Shown here: positions 7,463 to 16,273 of the stretch, piece after piece | Numbering within the stretch: position 1 is the first letter of the stretch | Layout: the number at the start of each line of letters is the position of its first letter | Assembly: GCA_944388125.1 (NCBI GenBank) | Contig: CALXHO010000011.1 | Span: 1 to 48,497, forward strand | Direction: 5' to 3' | From: an uncultured Gemmiger sp. | GTDB lineage: Bacteria; Bacillota; Clostridia; Oscillospirales; Ruminococcaceae | Length of the DNA stretch: 48,497 nucleotides | Position numbers and translations under genes: made by a program | Notes under the pieces: model-generated | The model's database searches: none | Seen by the model: the letters and a program-made list of their open reading frames with translations, nothing else | Told to the model about the DNA's origin: nothing

Positions 7463-9355
7463 TCACGCCGCGGGGACCAGGGGCGCAAACAGGCCGCTGT
7501 TGCTGCTGGCCTTGGCCCCGATGTTGTTGTACTCCAGATAGAAATATCCGCTCATCCAGGCGTCGTTTTCGGAATTCTCCCCATAGGTATGGGTGGTGCC
7601 GTCGGCGGCCATGTAGTCGTTGCCGGCGGTCTGCACCGCCACCTCCTGCTTCATGGCCAGCAGATACCGGTAGAAGGGCGACAGGGGCAGCCCCGCCTGC
7701 TCCACCAGGGTGGGAGCCAGATCGCACAGGTCCATCCGGTTGAGAGAGTCCTTCTCGTTGACGTAGCCGGCGTTCTCCAGGGGGTAGTTGGCCCAGATGA
7801 AATAGGGGGTGCTGCGCTCCAGGATCTGGAGGTCGTTTTCGGGGATGCTCTGGTCGGCAATGTGGTCGATGAAGCTGGGAGCATGGTCCCCCGCCATGGC
7901 CACGATGACCTTGCGGCCGCTCTCCTCGTAGACCTGGGTGAAGTAGTCGCACAGCTCGGCGATGGCCTGGTCGCTCATGTACATGCAGGACAGATACTCG
8001 TCCACCTCACTGTCGTACTCGCCGTAGTCGGTGGCGGCATGGACCAGGTCCAGGGAGGCGTCGTTCATGTCGTAGTCGCCGTGGCTCTGGATGGATACCA
8101 GGAAGCCGAACCGGGGCTGATCCTCCGGCATGGCCTCGTACAGGGCCGCAAAGTCCTTGTAGGTGGCCGAGTCGGTCTGGTAGGGGCGGTCGCCGTAGTA
8201 TTCCTGGGTGGGGAAGTCCTCCCGGAAATGGGTCTCGTCAAAGCCCAGGGCCAGCCAGGCGGAATCCCGGCGGTAGTTGGAGTTGGTGTAGGGATGGGCC
8301 GCCATGGTGGCGTAGCCCAGATCCTCCAGATAGCTCACCAGACTGTTGGCGCCATGGAGGTTCAGCCAGTTGAAGGGGGTGATGCTGGGCATGAGCATCA
8401 GGGAGTTGGAGGTCAGCATCTCGTACTCGCTGGAGTTGGTGCCGCCGCCCACATGGGGGCTGACGGTGTGGCCCAGAATGCTGTTGGGCAGGTTTTTGAT
8501 GGTGGACATGTACTCCACGTCGGCCTGCAGGTCGGTGACGAGGGACGGGTCATAGAAACTCTCGGACAGGATGAGGATGACGTCGGGATACTCGTCCTCC
8601 TCCACCTGGGCGGCGGTGCGCTGGTAGTTGTCCGCCCGGGCGGCGGCATCCGCCGCGGCCACGTCGGAGTAGCCGTCCGGCATGAGGATGGGGTCCACCA
8701 GCAGGGAGGCCGCCTCGATGGTGCCGGCCAGATAGCCGTATTTGTAGTAGGTCTCCTGCCAGGCCCAGCCGTAGGTGGCCTTGGGCTTGATGGGGTTGGG
8801 GCTGAAATAGCCGATGTAGAGGATCAGCGCCGCGCAGACCAGGCTGGCGGCATAGCGGATGCCCCGGCGCTTCCAGCTGATTTTCTCGCCCTTGCGGGGG
8901 CGGACCAGCCAGGCCTGCAGGGCGGCCATGGCCAGCACCGGCAGATAGAGCAGAACCAGGGTGATGACGGTCTGGTTGATGCGCAGGGTGTAGCTGCCCA
9001 TGACCTCCGCCGCGGTGCCGATGTTGAGCACATCCTGGGGCATGAGGGCGGAACCGTGGAGGTCCCGGGTGTAGTAGTTGGCGATGGACAGCACGGTGAA
9101 CAGTGCCCCGGCGATGCCGGTAGCCCGGGACCACTTGCCCAGCAGGGCGAAGAGCACCAGCGTCAGGCAGAAGGCGGTGAGGGCGTTGAGGGGGGCGAAC
9201 ACCGGCCACTGCCCGGCCATGTAGTCGGGGGTGACGCCGTCGGACAGTTCCAGCTGATACCGGGCGATGAAAGCCGCCGCCAGGGCAAGCAGGCAGGGCA
9301 GCACCGTCTGCAGCCAGAAGGTGCGGTCAAGGATGCGGGTCTTGAGCGTTTGCAT
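7463..9355 (-). CDS. LtaS-type sulfatase / polyglycerolphosphate synthase-like protein
   Basis: 630 residues. The N-terminal 220 residues hold about five membrane spans; the rest is an extracellular sulfatase-fold domain. LtaS-family enzymes transfer glycerol phosphate from phosphatidylglycerol to lipoteichoic acid, or similar headgroups. The metal ligand Glu265 (ILSESF), nucleophile Thr306 (GGGTNSSEYE), His425 (SIQSHGDY) and Asp490-His491 (AGDHAPSF) are in family order. Staphylococcal LtaS has matching Glu, Thr, Asp and His residues. The substrate here could be phosphatidylglycerol or another phospholipid, so I give no symbol. It is the first gene of a two-gene unit with the patatin-like lipase. 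It has its own promoter and a terminator-like hairpin in its leader. Confidence 0.88.
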   Translation of the reverse strand: MQTLKTRILDRTFWLQTVLPCLLALAAAFIARYQLELSDGVTPDYMAGQWPVFAPLNALTAFCLTLVLFALLGKWSRATGIAGALFTVLSIANYYTRDLHGSALMPQDVLNIGTAAEVMGSYTLRINQTVITLVLLYLPVLAMAALQAWLVRPRKGEKISWKRRGIRYAASLVCAALILYIGYFSPNPIKPKATYGWAWQETYYKYGYLAGTIEAASLLVDPILMPDGYSDVAAADAAARADNYQRTAAQVEEDEYPDVILILSESFYDPSLVTDLQADVEYMSTIKNLPNSILGHTVSPHVGGGTNSSEYEMLTSNSLMLMPSITPFNWLNLHGANSLVSYLEDLGYATMAAHPYTNSNYRRDSAWLALGFDETHFREDFPTQEYYGDRPYQTDSATYKDFAALYEAMPEDQPRFGFLVSIQSHGDYDMNDASLDLVHAATDYGEYDSEVDEYLSCMYMSDQAIAELCDYFTQVYEESGRKVIVAMAGDHAPSFIDHIADQSIPENDLQILERSTPYFIWANYPLENAGYVNEKDSLNRMDLCDLAPTLVEQAGLPLSPFYRYLLAMKQEVAVQTAGNDYMAADGTTHTYGENSENDAWMSGYFYLEYNNIGAKASSNSGLFAPLVPAA

Positions 9356-9435
9356 GGATCATTCCTCTTTGCGGTGAATGGATGGCGCACCGGGCAGAAC
9401 TGCCAAAGCGGCGCACATAAAATTGTGTATACGTA

Positions 9436-9468
9436 CAAAAAATGGGTGCCCGCAAAAGCGAACACCCA
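9436..9468 (-). terminator. Intrinsic terminator or 5' leader attenuator before the LtaS-like gene
   Basis: Minus strand: GGGTGTTCGC-TTTT-GCGGGCACCC then ATTTTTTG. All ten positions pair (two as G-U). The hairpin begins only about four bases after the -10 hexamer at 9477-9472. It may therefore stop MATE read-through, or form the very 5' end of the LtaS-gene transcript. Confidence 0.7.
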
Positions 9469-9471
9469 ACT

Positions 9472-9500
9472 ATTATATCACGATGTGTCGAATTCGTAAA
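9472..9500 (-). promoter_or_regulatory. Promoter of the LtaS-like/patatin unit
   Basis: TTTACG (9500-9495), 17 bases, then TATAAT (9477-9472), with an extended TG before the -10 (TGATATAAT). It lies 117 bases upstream of the ATG. Confidence 0.72.
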
Positions 9501-9680
9501 GAAAAGGAAACGGGAAGAATCCGGCGCACCAGCGGCAATTTTAACCAGAACACCCCTCTGCCGTCCCCCGGAAGGCCTGTTTTGTAAGAAAATTGTAAAA
9601 GACCGGCGCTGCGCTCTTCCCTCGTTTGCCGGAGGGGGGCGGCGGCACCGGGGCGGGGGCAACAGGGAGAAACGCCCGGG

Positions 9681-11063
9681 TCAGGGTTCCGGGGTGCGGC
9701 GGGCGGCGTGGAATTCCCGGCGGGCCAGCTGGGGTTCGAAGACCAGCACAAAGACGACGCCGCTGACACAGGCGGAGATGACGTCGGCCAGGGGCTCGGC
9801 GTAGAAGGCAGCCCGGGCCCCGAACAGGGCGGGCAGGACCAGGGTCAGCAGTACAAAGCCCCCTTTGCGGAAGAGGGAGAGGGCCAGGGAGGTGCGGGTG
9901 CGGGCCAGGGCGGTAAGGCCGTCCACCCGGGCGTACTGGACGGCCAGGGGGATGATGCCCAGGGTAAAGACCCGCAGTCCCCAGGCGGACAGATCCAGCA
10001 GGGCGGCATCGGAGGTGAAGATGCGGACGATCTGCCCGGCCAGCAGCTGGAACAGGGCGAACATGACGACGGTGAAAGCCAGACACATGCGCAGCACGCA
10101 GCGGGCGGCCTGACGGACGCGGTCGCTCTGGCAGGCGCCGTAGTTGTAGCTGAGGATGGCCTGGGTGCCGCTGCTGATGCCCAGCATGGGCCCGGTGATG
10201 AGGGCCATGCAGCTCTGGACGATGGTGGCGCAGGCGATGAGGGTGTCACCCTGGGCGGGGCCGCCGTAATACTGGAGGACGGCGTTCATGGCGATGAGGA
10301 TGAGGCTGTCGGTGGCCAGGATGAGGAAGGGGGGAAAGCCCATTCCCGCCACCCGGAGCATGAGGGAGAGGTCGGGGCGGCCCAGACCGATGCGGATGGG
10401 CGGTTTGCGGAAGAGAAACCAGAGGCTGAACGCGCAGCTGAAAAACTGGGAGAGGACGGTAGCCACGGCGGCGCCGGCCACCCCCATGTCCAGGGCGAAG
10501 ATGAACACCGGGTCGAGGACGATGTTAGCCACCGCCCCGATGAGGACGGCGGCCATGCCCACGGTGCTGTATCCCTGGCAGGTGATGAAGTAGTTGAGCC
10601 CCACCGCCATGAGGGCAAAGAAGGTGCCCGCCGTGTAGATGGTCATGTAGGTATCGGCATAGGGGAAGGTGGCGTCGCTGGCGCCGAAGCAGCGGAGGAG
10701 GGGTTCCCGGCAGAGGAGGAATCCGGCGGTGAGCAGGACAGCCAGCCCCACCAGCATGAGGAAACAGTTGGCCAGCACCTTGCGGGCGGCGTTGGTGTTG
10801 CCCTCCCCCATGCGGATGGCCATGAGGATGGAGCCGCCCAGCCCCACCAGGGTGCCGAAGCTGCTGAGCAGGGTGACGATGGGCCCGCAGACCCCCACGC
10901 CCGCCAGGGCCAGATCCCCCACCAAGGGGATGTTGCCGATGTAGACACGGTCGATGAGACTGTACAGCACGTTGACGAACTGGGCGATCATGGCGGGCAC
11001 CGCCAGACCCAGCACCAGTTTTGGGATGGACCCCTTGCCCAGATCCTGTCTGCCGCTTTTCAT
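9681..11063 (-). CDS. MATE family efflux transporter
   Basis: 460 residues, the normal size for this family of drug or metabolite exporters driven by Na+ or H+. The ATG at 11063 starts MKSGRQDLGKGSIPKLV, a typical MATE N-terminus (LG..PI.KL...LA.PA), with AGAGAGG about 12 bases upstream. Twelve hydrophobic spans can be counted. The first half contains VNVLYSLIDRVYIGN, the D-R-[VI]-[YF]-I-G motif of clostridial MATE proteins, and the second half the matching GISSGTQAILSYNYGA segment. It stands alone, bounded upstream by the glycerate-kinase terminator. The substrate is unknown. Confidence 0.92.
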   Translation of the reverse strand: MKSGRQDLGKGSIPKLVLGLAVPAMIAQFVNVLYSLIDRVYIGNIPLVGDLALAGVGVCGPIVTLLSSFGTLVGLGGSILMAIRMGEGNTNAARKVLANCFLMLVGLAVLLTAGFLLCREPLLRCFGASDATFPYADTYMTIYTAGTFFALMAVGLNYFITCQGYSTVGMAAVLIGAVANIVLDPVFIFALDMGVAGAAVATVLSQFFSCAFSLWFLFRKPPIRIGLGRPDLSLMLRVAGMGFPPFLILATDSLILIAMNAVLQYYGGPAQGDTLIACATIVQSCMALITGPMLGISSGTQAILSYNYGACQSDRVRQAARCVLRMCLAFTVVMFALFQLLAGQIVRIFTSDAALLDLSAWGLRVFTLGIIPLAVQYARVDGLTALARTRTSLALSLFRKGGFVLLTLVLPALFGARAAFYAEPLADVISACVSGVVFVLVFEPQLARREFHAARRTPEP

Positions 11064-11109
11064 AACGATCCCGAACCTCTCTATACAGATTGTATAACGC
11101 AAAGGAAAG

Positions 11110-11137
11110 ATAATACAGACGGGATACACCGGGCCAA
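11110..11137 (-). promoter_or_regulatory. Candidate promoter of the MATE gene
   Basis: TTGGCC (11137-11132), 16 bases, TATTAT (11115-11110), about 47 bases upstream of the start codon and downstream of the glycerate-kinase terminator. Confidence 0.45.
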
Positions 11138-11164
11138 GAAGTTTCCCCGGTCTGCCCGCCCCGC

Positions 11165-11205
11165 ACAAAAAAGCCTGCCGGGACAGGATGGTCCCCGCAG
11201 GCTCG
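11165..11205 (-). terminator. Terminator of the glycerate kinase gene
   Basis: Minus strand: a twelve-base GCCTGC arm with GGGGAC pairs with GTCCCG and GCAGGC (one mismatch), loop CATCCT, followed by TTTTTTG. It lies about 110 bases past the stop. Confidence 0.82.
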
Positions 11206-11311
11206 GCGCAAACAGTATAGCATCCGTCCCGGCGGGATGCAACCATCCCCCGGGAGGAAATTTCTGCAAAAGATTCCGGACAGACCCGGCTGACCGGGTC
11301 CTCCCCTGCCC

Positions 11312-12454
11312 TCAGGAAAGCCCCAGGGTTATGAGGCGGCAGGCGTCCTCGGCGGCGCGGCGCAGGTCGGCAGCGGCCCGGGGCGCTGCCTGGGCAAAGG
11401 GCAGGGCGGCGCGGTCGGCGGCCACCATGGCGGTGACCCCCATGTCGTAGAGGGCCCATGCCCCCTCCCCGATGACGCCTCCAAAAGCGATCACCGGCAC
11501 CCCGGCGGCCTTGGCCCGGCGGGCCACCCCGGCGATCACCTTGCCCTGGGCGGTCTGGCCGTCGATGGAGCCCTCCCCGGTGAGCACCAGGTCGGCCCCC
11601 TCCAGAAGATGGTCAAAGCCCACCAGATCCAGCAGCATCTCGATGCCGGGACAGAGGCTGGCCCCCAGAAAGGCCACGGCCCCGGCCCCCATGCCCCCGG
11701 CAGCTCCGGCCCCGGGGAGATTGGCTACCTCCAGGCCCAGGTCGGCCTCGGCCACGGCGGCCAGATGGGCAAGGCCCGCGTCCAGCCGCAGAACGTCCTC
11801 GGGGGTGGCGCCCTTCTGGGGGCCAAAGACCGCCGCAGCGCCCTGCGGCCCGCAGAGGGGATTCCTGATGTCACACAATACTTTCAGACTGGCCCCGGCC
11901 AGCACCGGCGCCCGGCCCAGCAGGTCGATGTGGGCGATGTTCTGCAAAGTGTCCCCCACCGGCACAAAGCTGCGGCCGCTGGAATCGAGAAACCGCACCC
12001 CCAGAGCCGCCGCACAGCCCGCGCCGCCGTCGTTGGTGGCGCTGCCCCCCAGACAGAGGAGGATCTCCCGGCAGCCGATCTGCAAAGCGTCCAGGATCAT
12101 CTGGCCCACCCCGTAGGTGGAGGCCCGCCCCGGTTCCAGCCGTCCCGCCGCCTGGGCCAGGGGCAGCCCCGCACAGGCCGCCATCTCAATGACGGCGGTG
12201 TGTTTCCCGGGCAACAGGGCGTAGGAGGCGCGGACCTCCTCGCCGTAGGGGCCCTGCACCCGGACGGTGCGCATCTCGCCCCCCGCCGCGGCCAGAAAGG
12301 CAGCCGCGCTGCCCTCGCCCCCGTCGGCCAGGGGCACCCGCACCAGCTCGGCATCGGGAAAATGTTGGGAAAATACCTCCCCCAGAATGCCGCATACCTC
12401 GGCGGAGGACAGCGACCCTTTGAAGGAATCGGGGACCAGGATGATCTTGCGCAA
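11312..12454 (-). CDS. Glycerate kinase (GlxK/GarK family)
   Basis: 380 residues if it starts at the TTG at 12454, giving (M)RKIILVPDSFKGSLSS, which is where the family normally begins. AAAGGAG at 12472-12466 lies 11 bases upstream and supports this start. An upstream ATG (12475) has no ribosome site, and another TTG at 12463 is too close to the site. The enzyme phosphorylates glycerate to a phosphoglycerate. Family motifs: PDSFKGS near the start, PLADGGEGS, the GGSATNDGGAG phosphate-binding segment and VLTGEGSIDGQT near the C-terminal third. It stands alone with its own promoter and terminator. Whether the product is 2- or 3-phosphoglycerate is not decided by the sequence alone. Confidence 0.92.
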   Translation of the reverse strand: MRKIILVPDSFKGSLSSAEVCGILGEVFSQHFPDAELVRVPLADGGEGSAAAFLAAAGGEMRTVRVQGPYGEEVRASYALLPGKHTAVIEMAACAGLPLAQAAGRLEPGRASTYGVGQMILDALQIGCREILLCLGGSATNDGGAGCAAALGVRFLDSSGRSFVPVGDTLQNIAHIDLLGRAPVLAGASLKVLCDIRNPLCGPQGAAAVFGPQKGATPEDVLRLDAGLAHLAAVAEADLGLEVANLPGAGAAGGMGAGAVAFLGASLCPGIEMLLDLVGFDHLLEGADLVLTGEGSIDGQTAQGKVIAGVARRAKAAGVPVIAFGGVIGEGAWALYDMGVTAMVAADRAALPFAQAAPRAAADLRRAAEDACRLITLGLS

Positions 12455-12465
12455 GTGAGACAACG

Positions 12466-12472
12466 CTCCTTT
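12466..12472 (-). promoter_or_regulatory. Ribosome binding site selecting a TTG start
   Basis: AAAGGAG on the minus strand, 11 bases before the TTG at 12454. It explains why the glycerate kinase frame has no well-placed ATG. Confidence 0.65.
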
Positions 12473-12510
12473 CATGGATGCCACGGCGGGCAGTACATTA
12501 CCTATGATTC

Positions 12511-12539
12511 ATCATACCCGCCCCCGCCCAAAAAAGCAA
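12511..12539 (-). promoter_or_regulatory. Promoter of glycerate kinase
   Basis: TTGCTT (12539-12534), 17 bases, TATGAT (12516-12511), 57 bases upstream of the TTG start. Confidence 0.68.
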
Positions 12540-12592
12540 CCTCCCCGGCACAAAAGCGCACATGCCCCCACATCCCCCCACTCTGCCCCGCA

Positions 12593-12625
12593 CAAAAAAA
12601 CGCCCCGCCCAAACAGGGCGGAGCG
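12593..12625 (-). terminator. Terminator of the two-component/lipoprotein operon
   Basis: Minus strand: GCTCCGCCC-TGTTT-GGGCGGGGC then GTTTTTTT. Nine pairs, one of them G-U. About 115 bases after the lipoprotein stop. Confidence 0.82.
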
Positions 12626-12739
12626 CTGGAAATCTGGAAATTTGGACAGAAGCGTTGGCGCGGGGCCTCCCCCGCCCCGGCACAGACCGTGAAACAGCGG
12701 GGGCCGGACGGCGGGCAGAGTGTAAAGCTGTGCTCAGCC

Positions 12740-13978
12740 TTACCCGGCGGCCTCGGTGGTTTCGCCGGAAGCCAGGGGGAACCCGTCGGACAGAGGAATG
12801 TAGGAATAATACTCCTCCCCGGGGGCCAGCCAGCTCATGGTGTCCAGATAGTCGGCGGCGTGGAAGTCGGTGTCCTGCAAAAAGGCGTCGTAATCGTCCC
12901 CGTTCAGAAAGGTCACGGCGTACCACAGGCCGTCGGACCCCTGGAGCAGGTAATTGTCAAAGGAGAGATCAGGAACGGGGGTACCTTCCTGGAGCAGATA
13001 CCAGGTGAGGTATCGGTCCCGGACAAGACCCTCCGGGATAGACGCCTCCTGCCCCAGGCAGACCAGCTCCAGCAGCCGGTCGTAGGCCGTGTCGTAGCAG
13101 GCCACCCAGCGGCTGCCGTCCTGGGTGGTGAAGCGCAGATCGTCCAGCCACTGCCAGTTCAGCCGGCCGCCCATGCTCTGCTTCCAGTACTGGGCAAAGG
13201 TGTCCGGCCAGGGGGAGCTGGTGCAGGAATCCATGGTCTCCACCTGCCAGCCCAGCTGGGGCATGCGCTGCTCCACAAAGGCGGCGGGGTCGATGGCATT
13301 GGCGGCGGCCACCGCCGCCTCATAGGTGGGCTCCACCCGGTCCAGCGTCTCCTGGCTCAGGTTGGGCATCTGGGCGGCAATGTCCTCCAGCTGGGTGTCG
13401 TGGGGATAGAAGGGATTGTTGGACAGGCCGGTGAACAGGCTGCAGGTGATCAGGTAGGCCTTGCCGGTGATGGCGTCAAACATACACCCCACCGAGTAGG
13501 GCCCGCCGTCTACCACGTAGGTGGCCACATAGAGGGCGTCCACATCCGGCCACAGCTGGTCGTAGCTGCCATAGGACATGGTATCTGCCACGGAGGTGAG
13601 ATACTGCCGGGAGAACAGCCCCAGCACCAGCTGAGCATCGGGGGCACCCAGTTCCTCGGGGGGATAGCCCGCGCTGGCCAGCAGGGAGGCGGCGTTGTTG
13701 GCGGCGGTCTGCTTGTCCATCTGGGGGCCGGTGGGTTCCAGAAGGGCGCTCATGGCTCCCTCGGAGAGGCCGTCCTCCTCGGTCATGTCCCCCATCCAGG
13801 TAAAGGCCACGTCCTCCTGATTTTCCGGCACCAGCACCGGGGCGGCCTCGGGGGTGGCGGCAGGGTCGGTCTCCACGGTGGGCTCACTGCCAAGCCCGGC
13901 GGTGCAGCCGGTGAGAGCCAGGGCCGCTGCCAGGACCAGCACGGCCCCCCGGCGGCAAAGTTCTTTGTGATGCAGCAC
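12740..13978 (-). CDS. Lipoprotein of unknown function
   Basis: 412 residues from a GTG start with a GGAAGGAG site about ten bases upstream. Residues 1-25 form a lipoprotein signal (basic MLHHKELCRR, hydrophobic core, lipobox LTGC with Cys25), so the protein should be anchored outside the membrane. An acidic, Pro/Thr-rich spacer follows to about residue 55, then a globular domain rich in Trp, Tyr and Asp. I do not recognise this domain. It is the third gene after a response regulator and a histidine kinase, 49 bases downstream of the kinase. It could be a sensor accessory or an output of that system; this is inference from position only. Confidence 0.82.
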   Translation of the reverse strand: MLHHKELCRRGAVLVLAAALALTGCTAGLGSEPTVETDPAATPEAAPVLVPENQEDVAFTWMGDMTEEDGLSEGAMSALLEPTGPQMDKQTAANNAASLLASAGYPPEELGAPDAQLVLGLFSRQYLTSVADTMSYGSYDQLWPDVDALYVATYVVDGGPYSVGCMFDAITGKAYLITCSLFTGLSNNPFYPHDTQLEDIAAQMPNLSQETLDRVEPTYEAAVAAANAIDPAAFVEQRMPQLGWQVETMDSCTSSPWPDTFAQYWKQSMGGRLNWQWLDDLRFTTQDGSRWVACYDTAYDRLLELVCLGQEASIPEGLVRDRYLTWYLLQEGTPVPDLSFDNYLLQGSDGLWYAVTFLNGDDYDAFLQDTDFHAADYLDTMSWLAPGEEYYSYIPLSDGFPLASGETTEAAG

Positions 13979-14027
13979 GGCGAATGCTCCTTCCTCAGTT
14001 TGATGGCTTCATCCTAGCACGGGGGAG

Positions 14028-15500
14028 TCATCGGGCTGTTTCGGAGGTGTTGCAGGGTTGTAAAAGGTGGGGTGCCAGCCGCAGGGTGGCGGTGGTCCCC
14101 TGCCCGGGCCGGCTCTGATAGGTCAGCTCCGCCCCGTGGGCCCTGGCGATGGCATAGCAGATGGACACCCCCAGCCCGGCGCCGCCCTCCGCCCGGCTGC
14201 GGGCCTTGTCGGCGCGGTAGAAGGGCCGCCCGATGCGGGCGAGGGTGGCGGCGTCCATGCCCCGGCCGTTGTCCTGCACCGTGAAGGCCGCCCGGCAGCC
14301 GTCGGCGGCAAAGGTCAGCACCACCCGGCCTCCGGCCGCGCAGGCCTTGACCCCGTTGTCGCACAGGTTGACCAGCAGGCTCTCCATGAGGTCGGGCTGG
14401 CAGGAGACGGGGGTAGTGACCGTCTCCGGGTCGGGGACGGCCTCCAGCGCCACCCCCCGGGCGGCGGCCTTGGGGCCCACAGCGTCCAGCACCCGGCCCA
14501 TGAGCTCCCCGGCGGGGACGTCGTGAAACTCCGGAGCCTCGTGGTTGAGTACCGACAGCCGCAGAAGCTGCTCCGACAGATTGAGCAGACGGCGGCTCTC
14601 AAACTCGATGGACTCGGCGGCCTGCATCAGCTCCTCCCCCCGCAGGTCGGCCAGACGGATGGTCTGGGCATAGCCCCCGATGGCGGTGAGGGGGGTGCGC
14701 ATCTCGTGGGAGAGGTCGTCCACCAACGCCTGCTTGCCGTCGGCCTCGGCGGCAAGCTGGGCCAGCTGGTCCTGCACCCGGGCGGTCATGTCGTTGAGGG
14801 TGCGCCCCAGCTCCCCCAGCTCGTCCCGGCGGGTGTGGGCCACCGGGGTGCGGGCGGTGTAATCCCCCGCCGCCACCAGCCGGGCGGTCTCGGTCAGGTT
14901 TTGGAGCGGGCGGTTCATCCGCCGCAGCACGGCGTACAGCCCCGCCGCAAACAGCACGCTCACCGCCGCGCACAGCAGGGTGAAGAGCAGCGCCGTCCGC
15001 CGCCAGTCCCGGAAGAAATCCTCCATGTCGGCGCAGGCGGTGATGACAAAGCCCTCCATCGACCCGCTCATGGAGGTGGTGGCAAAGATCAGGTGGCGGC
15101 CCATGACCTGCCGCACCTGCCAGCTGCGCTGCCCCGGCGGGAGGGTGGCCAGCTCGGGCAGCAGATCATCGTCCACCGGCAGGTCGGAGTAGCAGGTCTC
15201 GCCGTTTAAGCGGATGCTCACCCGCATGCCGTCGCTGTTGGCCTGCATGGCGTGGTAGACGTACAAAGAATCCAGCGCCGCGGGACGGTTTCCCGCCACG
15301 GCGGGCACGTCCTCGGACAGGCGCTGGACAAAGGTGCGCTGCCGGGCGAGAAACTCGTCGCAGCGGGCGTCAAAACTCAGGCGGCAGCTGATGGTGGCCA
15401 CCCCCAGCACGCCGCCAAACAGGCAGGCGAGAAACAGGACCAGGGTGGCCAGATAGATCGCCTGCCAGAAATGCGGGGTCCGCAGCCGAAGCTTCTGCAT
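14028..15500 (-). CDS. Sensor histidine kinase
   Basis: 490 residues. Two membrane spans (about 13-37 and 169-192) flank an extracellular sensing domain of about 130 residues. A HAMP domain (about 190-245) leads to the dimerisation helix with the phospho-acceptor His265 in LSHEMRTPLTAIGGY. The ATPase domain has the N-box Asn382 (LLVNLCDNGVKA), the D-box DNGRGM (Asp410) and a GAGLG lid. The kinase autophosphorylates on ATP and passes phosphate to a partner regulator. The adjoining OmpR-type gene, 33 bases upstream in the operon, is the evident partner. The extracellular domain has no recognised ligand-binding family, so the signal is unknown. Confidence 0.95.
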   Translation of the reverse strand: MQKLRLRTPHFWQAIYLATLVLFLACLFGGVLGVATISCRLSFDARCDEFLARQRTFVQRLSEDVPAVAGNRPAALDSLYVYHAMQANSDGMRVSIRLNGETCYSDLPVDDDLLPELATLPPGQRSWQVRQVMGRHLIFATTSMSGSMEGFVITACADMEDFFRDWRRTALLFTLLCAAVSVLFAAGLYAVLRRMNRPLQNLTETARLVAAGDYTARTPVAHTRRDELGELGRTLNDMTARVQDQLAQLAAEADGKQALVDDLSHEMRTPLTAIGGYAQTIRLADLRGEELMQAAESIEFESRRLLNLSEQLLRLSVLNHEAPEFHDVPAGELMGRVLDAVGPKAAARGVALEAVPDPETVTTPVSCQPDLMESLLVNLCDNGVKACAAGGRVVLTFAADGCRAAFTVQDNGRGMDAATLARIGRPFYRADKARSRAEGGAGLGVSICYAIARAHGAELTYQSRPGQGTTATLRLAPHLLQPCNTSETAR

Positions 15501-15533
15501 TCCGGTCCCCTCCTTTGTAGGTTGGTGGATGGG

Positions 15534-16190
15534 TCAGCCCCGGGTGTTCAGCCGGTAGCCCACCTTGAACACCGTCTGGATCTCCTTTTCCAGCCCCAGC
15601 TTTTTGCGCAGGCGCTGGATGTGCACATCCACGGTGCGGGTCTCCCCCTCGTAGTCGTAGCCCCAGGCCAGGGCCAGCAGCTTTTCCCGGCTGAGGGCCA
15701 GGTTGCGGTTGACCACCAGCGCTTCCAGCAGGGCAAATTCCTGGGGCGTCAGGGTGACGGGCACCCCCGCCCGCAGCACCTGCCGGGCGCTGAGGTCGAT
15801 TTTCAGGTCCCGGAACTCAAAGCAGGTGGCGTTGCGGCTGGTGCGCCGCAGCACCGTGTCCACCCGGGCCAGAAGTTCCAGCACCTCAAAGGGTTTGACG
15901 ATGTAATCCTCGGCCCCCAGACCCAGCCCGTGGAGCTTGTCGTCCAGGGAGGTCTTGGCCGTCACAAAAATCACCGGCTGGTCGGGCTGCAGGCGGCTCT
16001 TGACGGCAAAACCGTCTACGCCGGGCAGCATCACGTCCAGCAGGACCAGGTCATAGGTTTTCTGCGCTGCCATTTCCAGCGCCTGATCGCCGGTAAAGGC
16101 CTGGTCGCAGCTGTGGCCGACCAGACGCAGGTTGGCGGCCATCAGGTTGTTGATGGCCGGGGCATCCTCCGCAATCAATATGCTTGCCAT
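15534..16190 (-). CDS. OmpR/PhoB-family response regulator
   Basis: 218 residues. The receiver domain carries the acidic pair near the N-terminus (AEDA), the phospho-acceptor Asp52 (LLDVMLPGVDG) and the conserved Lys79 (FVTAKTS). A winged-helix domain follows, with TLTPQEFALLEALV, TRTVDVHIQRLRKKL and the C-terminal VGYRL hairpin. It binds DNA, usually as a dimer at direct repeats, when phosphorylated. First gene of the operon with the histidine kinase and lipoprotein. GAGGCG is about 11 bases before the ATG. A TATAAT element 84 bases upstream probably drives the operon. Confidence 0.96.
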   Translation of the reverse strand: MASILIAEDAPAINNLMAANLRLVGHSCDQAFTGDQALEMAAQKTYDLVLLDVMLPGVDGFAVKSRLQPDQPVIFVTAKTSLDDKLHGLGLGAEDYIVKPFEVLELLARVDTVLRRTSRNATCFEFRDLKIDLSARQVLRAGVPVTLTPQEFALLEALVVNRNLALSREKLLALAWGYDYEGETRTVDVHIQRLRKKLGLEKEIQTVFKVGYRLNTRG

Positions 16191-16273
16191 AGGGGTGTAT
16201 TCGCCTCATTCCTCTTTCATTTTCACCCATGCGGCGGTCCGTGGGGGACGGACTGCAATGCCGCATACTAATT

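Larger units (their letters stand above)
9356..9680. other. 325-base gap between MATE and LtaS-like genes
   Basis: Contains the LtaS-gene promoter (9472-9500) and a terminator-type hairpin (9436-9468). The part from 9501 to 9680, downstream of the MATE gene, is GC-rich with short T-tracts on the minus strand (TCTTTTACAATTTTC near 9590-9604) but no clean terminator stem was found there. No gene seen. Confidence 0.6.
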
